A DNA stretch of 14,035 bases from Chloroflexota bacterium (GTDB taxonomy: Bacteria > Chloroflexota > Anaerolineae > J102). Both the position numbers and the translations under genes were made by a program. Positions 7,123 through 14,035 of the stretch are shown one piece after another. The notes beneath the pieces are model-generated. The model saw only the letters and a program-made list of their open reading frames with translations, was not told the DNA's origin and did not search any database. The DNA lies in contig JAADFV010000420.1 of the NCBI GenBank assembly GCA_013152695.1, positions 1 through 14,035 on the forward strand. Reading direction: 5' to 3'. The first letter of the stretch is position 1. Every line of letters begins with the position of its first letter.

Positions 7123-7137
7123 CGTTTCGTGGAATCG
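7123..7137. promoter_or_regulatory. Possible second, weaker regulator site
   Basis: CGTTTCGTGGAATCG is an imperfect inverted repeat (CG.TTC/GAA.CG arms) and repeats the half-site TGGAATCG of the main operator exactly, 27 bases downstream (7103-7110 and 7130-7137). It could be an auxiliary site. The palindrome is poorer than the first. Confidence 0.35.
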
Positions 7138-7170
7138 TTCTCCGCTTTTCACTATCAAGGCCGAAAGAGC

Positions 7171-9417
7171 ATGGCGACCATTAGCGATGTAGCAAAACAA
7201 GCAGGCGTTTCTCCTGTTACCGTTTCCCGAGTGATTAACAACGCGGGCAACGTAAGTGCAGCAACGAGGACGAGAGTTGAGCGTGCTATCGCGGAATTGG
7301 GGTATGTGCCTAGCGGGGCAGCACAAAGTCTCAGATCAAAACGTACCAAAACCCTGGCACTGATTGTGCCCGACATCCAAAATGCATTTTGGACGACGAT
7401 GGCGCGGGGCATCGAAGACGCGGCGCAGAGCCACGGTTACTCCATTTTTCTCTACAACACCGACGAAAATGCCGCCAAGCAGCGCCATTGTCTCGAAGTT
7501 GTTGTCAGCCAACGTGTCGACGGCGTCATCATTGCCCCTCACGACAGCAACGCCGAGAATCTAGCTCTGCTCAGGCAGCGCGATGTCCCCACCGTCATTA
7601 TCGATCGCCACATCGATGATTGGGACGTGGATACGGTGAGTGGTGATTCCATATCAGCTTCGCGCAGTTTGGTACAGCACCTCATCAAACTGGGACATAA
7701 ACGCATTGCCATGATTAGCGGCCCCCTGAGCACTTCGACTTCGACCGACCGTATCATTGGTTACCGCATTGCCCTTGCCGAAGCCGGCCTTCCTTATGAT
7801 CCCACGCTCGTAAGAACGGGTGAATATCGCTCGATCTCGGGTGAACGCCTGACTCACCAATTGCTGGAAACCACGGAAAGGCCCACGGCCATTTTCGCTG
7901 CCAACAACGTGATCGCCCTCGGTGTGATCGATGCTTTGGATGCCCACGGACTCCGTGTCCCTCAAGACATGGCCCTCGTCTGTTTCGACGATCTTCCCAA
8001 CACATCCCGGCTCTTTCCCTTTCTGACCGTCGCCGTCCAACCTGCCTACGATCTCGGAGCCAATGCCGCCCAGCTTCTGCTCAGCCGTCTGACCAGTGAG
8101 CGACCTCCACCACCTCGCCACGTGGTTTTACCCACGCGTCTGATCATCCGGCATTCCTGTGGCAGCACCCTGGCAGACCGTAACCACATCACCCTTCAGC
8201 TCCCGGCGCGAAGTGAAGGACATGAGCGCGTGGAACTGGTCAAACCTCTGTCGCCAGAGGAACTCCGCTTGGTGACGGCTTATCTCAACGACGCCACATT
8301 CACCGCTTCCAGAAATCGATCGGTGCCCACAGCCTACGAGAAGCCGGATGTTCAGCGCATCGAGGCTGCCCTCCAATTCCGGGAATCAGACCGGGCACCC
8401 CACGTCGAGTTCGATATCAGCAGTCTTCGTCTTTACGCCTACGTATTGGGACGAAAAGATAGGCTTGTTCAGGCAAAAAATGGGAGTGGAGGGGCGATTA
8501 TCACCCCAGAAGACCGCGTGGAATTTGCCCAACGCATGGGTTTAGATGCCATTCTGTGTGAGTTTTCCGGGCAAACTAGCAACCCTAATCTCCGTCTCGA
8601 TGGTGCCTGTCAGCTAGACGCTGGCCCTATCGAAACCTGGGCGGATCTCGATCAGTTACAAAAACCCATTGCCATCGCCGATCATCTCAACGAGCTCGAA
8701 CGCCACTTGCGTGCGGCCGAAGGTTCTAAACTGGGCGTCTTCGTCAGTTTTGATTCCTTTTTCGATTGTGCTTTGCGAACAGCGGGGCATAACAAGGCCA
8801 GGTCGCTTTTTACGGATCGGTTTTTCTTCGCACGCCTGATGGACATCCTCCTCGAACGACAGGAGCGGGTAATGCGTGCAGTCTGCGATCGTTTTGCCGA
8901 CGAGATTTCCTTTGTGTTAGTAAAGGATAAGATCGCCGATGAGACGGGATCGCTCATCGACTTGGAGACGCTCAGGGAAATTTATAGCCAGCGTATGCAA
9001 GCGTTGATTGCGCCGGCTAAGGATCATGGACTTCCGGTTGCAATCCGCACGGCCGGCAACATCGAGCAACTTTTGCCATTGCTCCACAGCATCGGTTTCG
9101 ATATTATCCACCCTTCCTCGTTCGAGAATAATGATTTAAGGGCTTATAAGGAAGCCTGGAAGGGCAAACTGGTATTTGCTGGCGGCTTTCCTCTCTCGAC
9201 ATTACAGAGTGGTAGTCAGGAGGAAATTACCCAACAGGTAAAACAAACTTGTGCCCAATTGACGAGCGGAGGAGGATACATGTTTGGCGTGTCGGGGCTG
9301 ATTAGCGACGACATTTCTCCCGAAAATTTTGTGATCATGACCAAGGCCATGCAGAAATACCGCCTTCGTCTTCTTCCTGACTACACATCAGGCTCAACCA
9401 GGACGTCTCCTTCATGA
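7171..9417 (+). CDS. LacI-family regulator fused to a UroD-like (MtaA/CmuA-type) domain (748 aa)
   Basis: The N-terminal part is a complete LacI/GalR regulator: helix-turn-helix ATISDVAKQAGVSPVTVSRV (from residue 2), hinge AAQSLRS, then a periplasmic-binding-like sensor domain with IVPDIQNAFWTTMARGIEDA and GVIIAP, ending near residue 330. After a linker of about 60 residues, a second full-length domain (about 394-748) begins with QRIEAALQFRESDRAPHVEF, the N-terminal signature of UroD-like MtaA/CmuA proteins, matching RERVLTTFRHEEPDHVP in the next gene. Its metal-ligand region is altered: IRTAG gives Arg626 and Ala628, and FGVSG gives Gly709, where downstream homologues have H-x-C and His. This suggests a non-catalytic ligand sensor. 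The ATG at 7171 is preferred over the GTG at 7129, which lies in a candidate operator site and before a non-family extension. The stop overlaps the next gene by ATGA. I see no frameshift, so the fusion looks real. Confidence 0.9.
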   Translation: MATISDVAKQAGVSPVTVSRVINNAGNVSAATRTRVERAIAELGYVPSGAAQSLRSKRTKTLALIVPDIQNAFWTTMARGIEDAAQSHGYSIFLYNTDENAAKQRHCLEVVVSQRVDGVIIAPHDSNAENLALLRQRDVPTVIIDRHIDDWDVDTVSGDSISASRSLVQHLIKLGHKRIAMISGPLSTSTSTDRIIGYRIALAEAGLPYDPTLVRTGEYRSISGERLTHQLLETTERPTAIFAANNVIALGVIDALDAHGLRVPQDMALVCFDDLPNTSRLFPFLTVAVQPAYDLGANAAQLLLSRLTSERPPPPRHVVLPTRLIIRHSCGSTLADRNHITLQLPARSEGHERVELVKPLSPEELRLVTAYLNDATFTASRNRSVPTAYEKPDVQRIEAALQFRESDRAPHVEFDISSLRLYAYVLGRKDRLVQAKNGSGGAIITPEDRVEFAQRMGLDAILCEFSGQTSNPNLRLDGACQLDAGPIETWADLDQLQKPIAIADHLNELERHLRAAEGSKLGVFVSFDSFFDCALRTAGHNKARSLFTDRFFFARLMDILLERQERVMRAVCDRFADEISFVLVKDKIADETGSLIDLETLREIYSQRMQALIAPAKDHGLPVAIRTAGNIEQLLPLLHSIGFDIIHPSSFENNDLRAYKEAWKGKLVFAGGFPLSTLQSGSQEEITQQVKQTCAQLTSGGGYMFGVSGLISDDISPENFVIMTKAMQKYRLRLLPDYTSGSTRTSPS

Positions 9418-10484
9418 AATCGCTTACCTCGCGGGAGCGCGTGCTCACCACCTTCAGGCACGAAGAACCCGATCACGTTCCTTGCTGGTTAGGCGCCTCG
9501 CCCGAGTGGAAAGCTCTGGCGCAAGATTACCTGACACTACCAGACGAGGAAGCCCTGCTGCACTATCTGGGTGATGATTTCCGCCGGGTTTTTGCCTCTT
9601 ATGTCGGTCCTCCCGAACGCAGCCCTGATCAAATGTTATCTCCTGGGGCCACGTGGCGTTCGCCTTTTGCTATCGAGCGACATGGTTACGGATGGGGCAT
9701 GCCACTGACACCGCCACTCCTTAAAGGCGCCTCTTTGGACGAAGTGCTGGCCTTTCCCTGGCCCGATCCCGACTGGGTCGACGTCTCTCATATCGGCCAG
9801 GAAGTGAAGCAATGGGGTGGGGAATTTGCCATTTTGGGCGGGGAATGGGCGCCGTTCTGGCATGATGCCATCGATTTACTGGATTTTGATGGGCTAATCT
9901 ACCAGATGTATGACAATCCCGAAATCGTGGATGTGGTCATGAGCAAGACTGCCGATTACTATCTGGCCATCAGTCGCCGTATTTTCGAGGCCAGCGCTGA
10001 TGCCATCGATATCTTTTTCATCGGCAATGATCTAGGGGCGCAAACTGGGCCACTGTTGAGCCCCCAACTGTTCCGCCGCTTTGTCTTACCTCAACTCAAG
10101 CGTTTCGTCGACTTGGGGCATGAATACGGTAAACTGGTGGTGCTCCACTGCGACGGCTCAATCCGTATCTTTCTCCCCGACCTCATCGCTATTGGCATGG
10201 ATGGCATCCAGTCGGTACAGCCTTTCACTGCCGGCATGGAGCTGGAAGGACTCAAGCGAGATTTCGGGCAAGCGTTGACCTTTATGGGAGGCATCGATAC
10301 GCAAGTATTGATCGAGGGCACAGTCGCTGCTGCCAAACAATTGACCCTCGAGGCCTTGAATGTGATGATGCCCGGCGGAGGCTATGTGTGTTCACCCAGT
10401 CATGATTTCCTTCTCCCAGAAACTCCAGTCGAAAACGTTATCGTCGTATACGAAACTATCCGCGACTATGGCGGATACCACTAA
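9414..10484 (+). CDS. UroD-like (MtaA/CmuA-type) protein 1 (356 aa)
   Basis: A TIM-barrel protein of the uroporphyrinogen decarboxylase superfamily. It starts with TSRERVLTTFRHEEPDHVP, the pattern of the methyltransferase-like branch, and lacks the MRQAGRYLPEY block of true HemE, so a role in haem synthesis is unlikely. FIGNDLGAQTGPLLSP and the ending GGIDTQVLIEG...GGGYVCSPSHDF are family blocks. The metal-site region reads LHCDGSI: His245 is kept, Cys sits one residue early (246), and Asp247 occupies the usual Cys position; the third candidate ligand is His330. The site is therefore variant but possibly functional. The start overlaps the stop of the LacI fusion (ATGA), so regulator and enzyme are translationally coupled. 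The substrate is unknown; corrinoid methyltransfer is one known role of the family, decarboxylation another. Confidence 0.88.
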   Translation: MKSLTSRERVLTTFRHEEPDHVPCWLGASPEWKALAQDYLTLPDEEALLHYLGDDFRRVFASYVGPPERSPDQMLSPGATWRSPFAIERHGYGWGMPLTPPLLKGASLDEVLAFPWPDPDWVDVSHIGQEVKQWGGEFAILGGEWAPFWHDAIDLLDFDGLIYQMYDNPEIVDVVMSKTADYYLAISRRIFEASADAIDIFFIGNDLGAQTGPLLSPQLFRRFVLPQLKRFVDLGHEYGKLVVLHCDGSIRIFLPDLIAIGMDGIQSVQPFTAGMELEGLKRDFGQALTFMGGIDTQVLIEGTVAAAKQLTLEALNVMMPGGGYVCSPSHDFLLPETPVENVIVVYETIRDYGGYH

Positions 10485-10534
10485 AGATTCACTCCGTGGG
10501 TTGTAGGGCCCAAACATCCGTTTTTTCGCTTTTC

Positions 10535-10539
10535 AGGAG
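10535..10539 (+). promoter_or_regulatory. Ribosome binding site that sets the start of UroD-like protein 2
   Basis: AGGAG stands seven bases before ATG 10547. It favours this start over the in-frame GTG at 10496, which would add 17 residues not seen in the family. Confidence 0.8.
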
Positions 10540-10546
10540 CCAAGCC

Positions 10547-11806
10547 ATGGCCAATAACGACAAAATGACATCTCGTGAACGCGTGCTGGCCAGCATCAAT
10601 CACCAAGAGCCCGATCGGGTTCCTATCGATCTGGGTGCCACGCCTAGCTCCGGGATTTCTGCTATTGCCTATCACAACCTCAAGGAATACCTGGGTATCG
10701 AGAGCGGACATACGCGCGTCTACGATGTCGTACAAGAACTTGCCCAACCGGAAGATGAGATTCTCGAACGATTCCACGTCGATGCCTTGGATATCGGCCG
10801 CATGTTCAACACCGAAGACCAGGACTGGTATGATGTTCAGTTGCCGAACGGCCCACGAGTGCAATACCCAAGCTGGTTTCACCCGGTACGGCTCGATGAT
10901 GGCACCTTAGAAGCCTACTCACCCGACGGGACTCTCATCGCCAAACGCCCTCCTTACGCTACTTTTTACGACCAAACCTATTTCCCCTACCTCGATGGCT
11001 ATCCCTCCGATTATCGCGATTTGCCCTCGGTTATGCCCAAAGTTCTGTGGGCCGGTTTGGTACACAGTCCCTGGGACCATGCAAGCGAGCCCGATTTCTG
11101 GCAACAGTTGCGGGAAAAAGCCGTTTATTTGCGTGAAAACACCGATAAAGCCCTGGTTGTGGTTGCCGGCTGCAATCTATTCGAATGGGGCACTTTCCTG
11201 CGGCGCCTGGATAACTTTCTTATGGATCTATTGTTGCAGCCAGACGAGGTCGAACGCCTGCTCGATGCTTTGATGGAGATTCATCTCGCTACCCTCGAAA
11301 ATGTCTGCAATGCCGTCGGTGATGTCGTCGACATCATTCGTTTTGGTGATGATCTGGGCACGAATCAGGGGCCTTTCATGGACCCGAAAATCTACCGCAA
11401 GCTTTTCAAGCCGCGGCATAAAATTCTTTGTGATTACGTGAAAGAACATAGCCAAATGCATACTTTTCTGCATTCCTGCGGTTCCATTTATCGGGTGATT
11501 CCCGATCTCATCGATGCTGGCTTTGAGATTCTCAATCCCGTGCAGATCAACAGTCGTGATATGGAACCGGAAAGACTCAAGCGAGAGTTCGGCCAGGATG
11601 TCACTTTTTGGGGTGGGGGTGCGAACACGCGTGATGTCCTGAATCAGGCCACGCCCGAGGTGGTCAAGGATCATGTCACAGAATTACTCGAGATATTCAT
11701 GCCTAACGGTGGCTTTGTTTTCAACACCGTTCACAATATCCTCCCCGACGTGCCGCCTGAGAACATTGTCGCCATGTTCGAAGCGGTTGAAGCCTATGGA
11801 CGCTAA
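10547..11806 (+). CDS. UroD-like (MtaA/CmuA-type) protein 2 (419 aa)
   Basis: Second free-standing UroD-superfamily protein. TSRERVLASINHQEPDRVPI near the N-terminus is the methyltransferase-type signature, and the HemE block MRQAGRYLPEY is absent. RFGDDLGTNQGPFMDP (mid-protein) is a strong family block. The metal-site region is complete: FLHSCGSI gives His309 and Cys311, and FNTVHNI gives His396. At 419 residues it is about 60 longer than protein 1; part of the extra length lies between about residues 90 and 170, which contains a tyrosine- and proline-rich stretch (PPYATFYDQTYFPYLDGYPS). It lies 62 bases after protein 1 and 21 before the mutarotase-like gene, so it is probably in the same operon. 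A zinc-dependent methyl- or carboxyl-transfer role is likely by family. The acceptor cannot be told from the sequence. Confidence 0.88.
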   Translation: MANNDKMTSRERVLASINHQEPDRVPIDLGATPSSGISAIAYHNLKEYLGIESGHTRVYDVVQELAQPEDEILERFHVDALDIGRMFNTEDQDWYDVQLPNGPRVQYPSWFHPVRLDDGTLEAYSPDGTLIAKRPPYATFYDQTYFPYLDGYPSDYRDLPSVMPKVLWAGLVHSPWDHASEPDFWQQLREKAVYLRENTDKALVVVAGCNLFEWGTFLRRLDNFLMDLLLQPDEVERLLDALMEIHLATLENVCNAVGDVVDIIRFGDDLGTNQGPFMDPKIYRKLFKPRHKILCDYVKEHSQMHTFLHSCGSIYRVIPDLIDAGFEILNPVQINSRDMEPERLKREFGQDVTFWGGGANTRDVLNQATPEVVKDHVTELLEIFMPNGGFVFNTVHNILPDVPPENIVAMFEAVEAYGR

Positions 11807-11827
11807 TGTTAGCCAAGGAGAAACCTC

Positions 11828-12163
11828 ATGATTCGCCACGGTCAAGTTATCGGTGTCAAGCCAGACAAGTTGGATGAATATAAAAAGTATCATGCAGCCG
11901 TCTGGCCGGAAATTCTGGATATGATCCGGGAATGCAATATTCAGAATTATTCCATCTATTACAAAAACGTCAATAGCATTCCCCTACTGTTTGCTTATTT
12001 CGAATATGTGGGTGATGATTTCGAGGCCGATATGGCTAAGATGGCCGCCGATCCCAAAACCCAGGAGTGGTGGGAGATTATGATGCCCATGCAACAACCT
12101 ATTGAGACCAGAAGCGAAGGAGAATGGTGGGCCGAAATGGAAGAAGTCTTTCATCTAGACTGA
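11828..12163 (+). CDS. L-rhamnose mutarotase-like protein (111 aa)
   Basis: A small dimeric alpha/beta-barrel protein of the RhaM (DUF718) family, which interconverts alpha and beta anomers of L-rhamnose and related sugars in the cytoplasm. Motifs match the E. coli enzyme closely: catalytic-type His22 in YHAAVWPEI, Tyr41 in NYSIY, and the tandem Trp81-Trp82 in EWWEIMMPM; the ending EEVFHLD parallels the E. coli C-terminus. The length is as expected. AAGGAG (11815-11820) precedes ATG 11828 by seven bases. It lies between two UroD-like genes (gaps 21 and 59 bases) with no rhaA/B/D genes in the window. The natural substrate may therefore be another 6-deoxy or modified sugar. Confidence 0.93.
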   Translation: MIRHGQVIGVKPDKLDEYKKYHAAVWPEILDMIRECNIQNYSIYYKNVNSIPLLFAYFEYVGDDFEADMAKMAADPKTQEWWEIMMPMQQPIETRSEGEWWAEMEEVFHLD

Positions 12164-12210
12164 CGGCACTTCCGGCCTTTGCTTTATCTACCCTATTTGT
12201 ACTTTCAAAA

Positions 12211-12214
12211 AGGA
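12211..12214 (+). promoter_or_regulatory. Ribosome binding site that sets the start of UroD-like protein 3
   Basis: AGGA, preceded by an A-run, lies eight bases before ATG 12223. It supports this start rather than the in-frame ATG at 12124, which lies inside the mutarotase-like gene and would add a hydrophobic stretch foreign to the family. Confidence 0.65.
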
Positions 12215-12222
12215 CAATCACG

Positions 12223-13392
12223 ATGGAACGAACCGCCAAGGCGCTCGCTAAACTCGAGCGCATGAATAAAACCCTGCGGCACGAAGAAGCTGACCGTGTA
12301 CCTATTAGTGACTTCTTCTGGGGTAACTTTCTGAAACGTTGGCGTGAAGAACTGGGCCTGGCACCTGACACCGACCCATACGTCTACTACGACCTCGATT
12401 GGATCGTCACTATACCTAACATGGATCCCCACATCAAACGTTTCGAGACCTTGAAGGAAACCGAAGACGAAGTGATTGTGAGGACAGGGTTCGAGGCTAT
12501 TCTCCGCAAGAAATTCAAGGACCCCATGCCGGAATTCATCGAGTTTGAAACCAATACCATCGAAAAGGCCGAAGCTTTCGTCTTCGATGATCCCTGGGAT
12601 GAACGGCGCTATTTCAGCCGCGGCGATAATCAGATTGCCGGTGTGGGCGATGGTTTTGAACGGGATTCACCGCCCTGGGTCGAGACTGTGAAGTCCATTT
12701 ATCCCGACTTTCCTGTCTACGGCAGTGTGTGTGAGGCCAACGAATACATGGTGCGGTTGGTCGGCCCAGAAAACAACCTGCTCTGGATAGCGCTCTATCC
12801 CGATCGCTTCGCCAAATTCGTCGAACGCACCAATGAATTCGCCATTGAAATACTCAAGGCTCAGATCGAGGCCGCCGGTGGCCTGCTGGATGGCATGGTG
12901 ATATGGGGAGACGTCGCTTATAAAAAGGATCTCTTTTTCGATCCGAACTGGTGGCGGGCTCATTACAAACCTTATGTGAAAGAAATGGTCGACATTTGCC
13001 ATGCTCATGGTCTTCCCGTGATCTACCATGGCTGTGGCAATGTCAAGCGCATTTTTCAGGATTTTATCGACATTGGCATCGATGCCTACAATCCTCTGGA
13101 AGCAAAGGCGGGTCTTGATGTCGTTGATTTACGACGCAAATACGGGCATGATATCGCCTTTTGCGGCAATATGAATGTGATCGAATGGGCAGAGAGTGAT
13201 GACGAGGCCCTGAAGCAAATTGTACTCCGCAAACTCAACGCAGCCAAAGGCGGAGGTTTTATCTTTCAGTCCGATCATTCGGTGCCAAGCAGCGTTTCTG
13301 GACACAACTATGACTATGTGGTCAAGCTGGTACGAGAATACGGCCAATATCCTTTGCAACTTGGTGAATTCGATATCCCTGATTTGACATAA
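12223..13392 (+). CDS. UroD-like (MtaA/CmuA-type) protein 3 (389 aa)
   Basis: Third free-standing UroD-superfamily protein and the most divergent. Its N-terminal signature is LERMNKTLRHEEADRVPISD; the usual SRERV is loosened but HEEADRVP is clear. The metal-site region is intact: YHGCGNV gives His269 and Cys271, and QSDHSV gives His352. IWGDVAYKKDLFFDPNWWR replaces the GNDLGxxxGPxxxP block of the other two proteins, so substrate contacts in that loop should differ. The distance from first to third candidate ligand (83 residues) is close to that in proteins 1 (85) and 2 (87). It lacks the HemE MRQAGRYLPEY block. It follows the mutarotase-like gene by 59 bases and precedes the solute-binding lipoprotein by 213. 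The divergent loop suggests a different step or substrate from its paralogues. Confidence 0.87.
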   Translation: MERTAKALAKLERMNKTLRHEEADRVPISDFFWGNFLKRWREELGLAPDTDPYVYYDLDWIVTIPNMDPHIKRFETLKETEDEVIVRTGFEAILRKKFKDPMPEFIEFETNTIEKAEAFVFDDPWDERRYFSRGDNQIAGVGDGFERDSPPWVETVKSIYPDFPVYGSVCEANEYMVRLVGPENNLLWIALYPDRFAKFVERTNEFAIEILKAQIEAAGGLLDGMVIWGDVAYKKDLFFDPNWWRAHYKPYVKEMVDICHAHGLPVIYHGCGNVKRIFQDFIDIGIDAYNPLEAKAGLDVVDLRRKYGHDIAFCGNMNVIEWAESDDEALKQIVLRKLNAAKGGGFIFQSDHSVPSSVSGHNYDYVVKLVREYGQYPLQLGEFDIPDLT

Positions 13393-13605
13393 GCAAACTA
13401 TTTGCGGGAGGTTGACCAGCCGACAATCGAAATTCAACGATAGACGATTTCCCGTAGAGAACCTACACCAACATTCTCTAGCATCCCTCATCCGCCATTC
13501 AAAAGGAAAGAAATATGACATGATTCCGACCACACTCCACCCCTAACCCCTTTGTTCCATGGGTCTCACGACTCACTCTCACGCACCAGAGGAGAAGATC
13601 CTACA

Positions 13606-14035
13606 ATGAAACGGCAAAAGAATTTATTAATCCTGTTGACGGCGCTGATGCTGCTGGCTCTTGTGCTCGCAGCCTGTGGCGGAAACAAAGAAGCTACACC
13701 TGCACCTGCTACTCCTACCGCAGCGCCTGCCGTAGAGGCGACGGAAGCTCCTGTTGCCGAAGCCACAGAAGCACCGGCGGCCGTGGAGGAACCAATGATG
13801 GGGCCGGATGGCCGCGCCGCCTATGCCGGTCTGGACAAAGATTTGTCTGGCATCACCATTCGTATGGCCAACATCGGCGGACAGCCCTATGAAGCGATGT
13901 ATGATTCCATCAAGGTGTTCGAAGAAAAGACCGGCGCCAAAGTTGATATCGTTTTCCTGGGCGATGGCTTTGAGATCGACCGCTATCTCAAGACCAACTA
14001 CGCTGCCGGCACTGTGGACTTCGATGTGGCCTGGA
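13606..14035 (+). CDS. ABC transporter sugar-type solute-binding lipoprotein (partial, 3' end outside window)
   Basis: The first 143 residues of an extracellular binding protein. A lipoprotein signal peptide with basic start MKRQKN, hydrophobic core and lipobox LAAC puts the lipidated Cys at residue 24, so the mature protein is anchored outside the cytoplasmic membrane. A Pro/Ala/Thr/Glu-rich linker with two EATEAP repeats follows (about 27-62), then the start of the binding fold: GITIRMANIGGQPYEAMYDS, FEEKTGAKVDIVFLG and TVDFDVAW, as in family 1 (CUT1-type) sugar-binding proteins. Ribosome site GAGGAG (13589-13594) precedes ATG 13606. The 213-base gap upstream is larger than others in the cluster, so it may have its own promoter, though I see no convincing one. 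Position after the UroD-like genes and mutarotase suggests it binds their substrate. Permease genes would be expected beyond the window. Confidence 0.88.
   Translation, partial: MKRQKNLLILLTALMLLALVLAACGGNKEATPAPATPTAAPAVEATEAPVAEATEAPAAVEEPMMGPDGRAAYAGLDKDLSGITIRMANIGGQPYEAMYDSIKVFEEKTGAKVDIVFLGDGFEIDRYLKTNYAAGTVDFDVAW

Noticed and set aside
7129..7170. GTG start at 7129 for the LacI-UroD fusion
   Set aside because: It lies inside a possible second operator site, lacks a ribosome site, and LacI proteins usually begin directly before the helix-turn-helix, as at ATG 7171.
12124..12222. Longer start for UroD-like protein 3
   Set aside because: It would begin inside the mutarotase-like gene and add a hydrophobic stretch foreign to the family; ATG 12223 has an AGGA site at proper spacing.
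9414..13392. Haem-pathway uroporphyrinogen decarboxylase (hemE)
   Set aside because: None of the three proteins has the MRQAGRYLPEY block of HemE, and no other haem genes are nearby; N-terminal patterns fit the MtaA/CmuA-type branch.
13393..13405. Intrinsic terminator after UroD-like protein 3
   Set aside because: GCAAA-CTA-TTTGC has only a 5-bp stem, is AT-rich, and is followed by GGG rather than a T tract.
13506..13530. Small open frame with an AAAGGA site near 13502
   Set aside because: The ATG is followed by a single codon and then TGA, so it cannot encode a protein of note.

Overview
The window looks like chromosomal DNA from a Chloroflexota bacterium, probably Anaerolineae or Caldilineae. 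This is an inference from style: a lipoprotein with a Pro/Ala/Thr/Glu-rich linker after the lipobox, many sugar-type and UroD-like genes, and degenerate 7-base intergenic repeats. No rRNA or other marker gene is present to confirm it.

Layout. (1) Positions 1-3375, + strand: the tail of an unidentified gene (possibly a GntR/FCD regulator), an alkylglycerone-phosphate-synthase-like FAD oxidase that overlaps it by ATGA, and a GlpD-type glycerol-3-phosphate dehydrogenase. (2) 3376-3676: a convergent intergenic stretch with a purine-rich 7-base tandem repeat and a separate pair of 20-base repeats. (3) 3677-6893, - strand: a TetR regulator, an ABC ATPase and two paralogous ABC-2 permeases, likely one operon from a TTGACA-17-TATCAT promoter with an 8-bp inverted-repeat operator. 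(4) 6894-7170: the divergent control region, with a second promoter on the + strand followed by an 18-bp LacI-type palindrome with central CpG. (5) 7171-14035, + strand: a LacI regulator fused to a complete UroD-like domain, three free-standing UroD-like (MtaA/CmuA-type) proteins, an L-rhamnose-mutarotase-like protein between the second and third, and the start of a sugar-type ABC solute-binding lipoprotein that runs off the end.

The most interesting part is region 5. The free UroD-like proteins carry an H-x-C...H motif (H-C-D...H in the first) where this superfamily binds a metal. In the LacI fusion, the aligned positions are Arg, Ala and Gly. The fused domain therefore looks like an inactivated enzyme reused as a ligand sensor, next to the enzymes it probably controls. 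With the mutarotase and sugar-binding lipoprotein, the cluster suggests uptake and processing of a deoxy- or modified sugar. UroD-like methyltransfer, such as removal of O-methyl groups, is one possible chemistry, but no corrinoid protein or reactivase is visible here, so the reaction is unproven.
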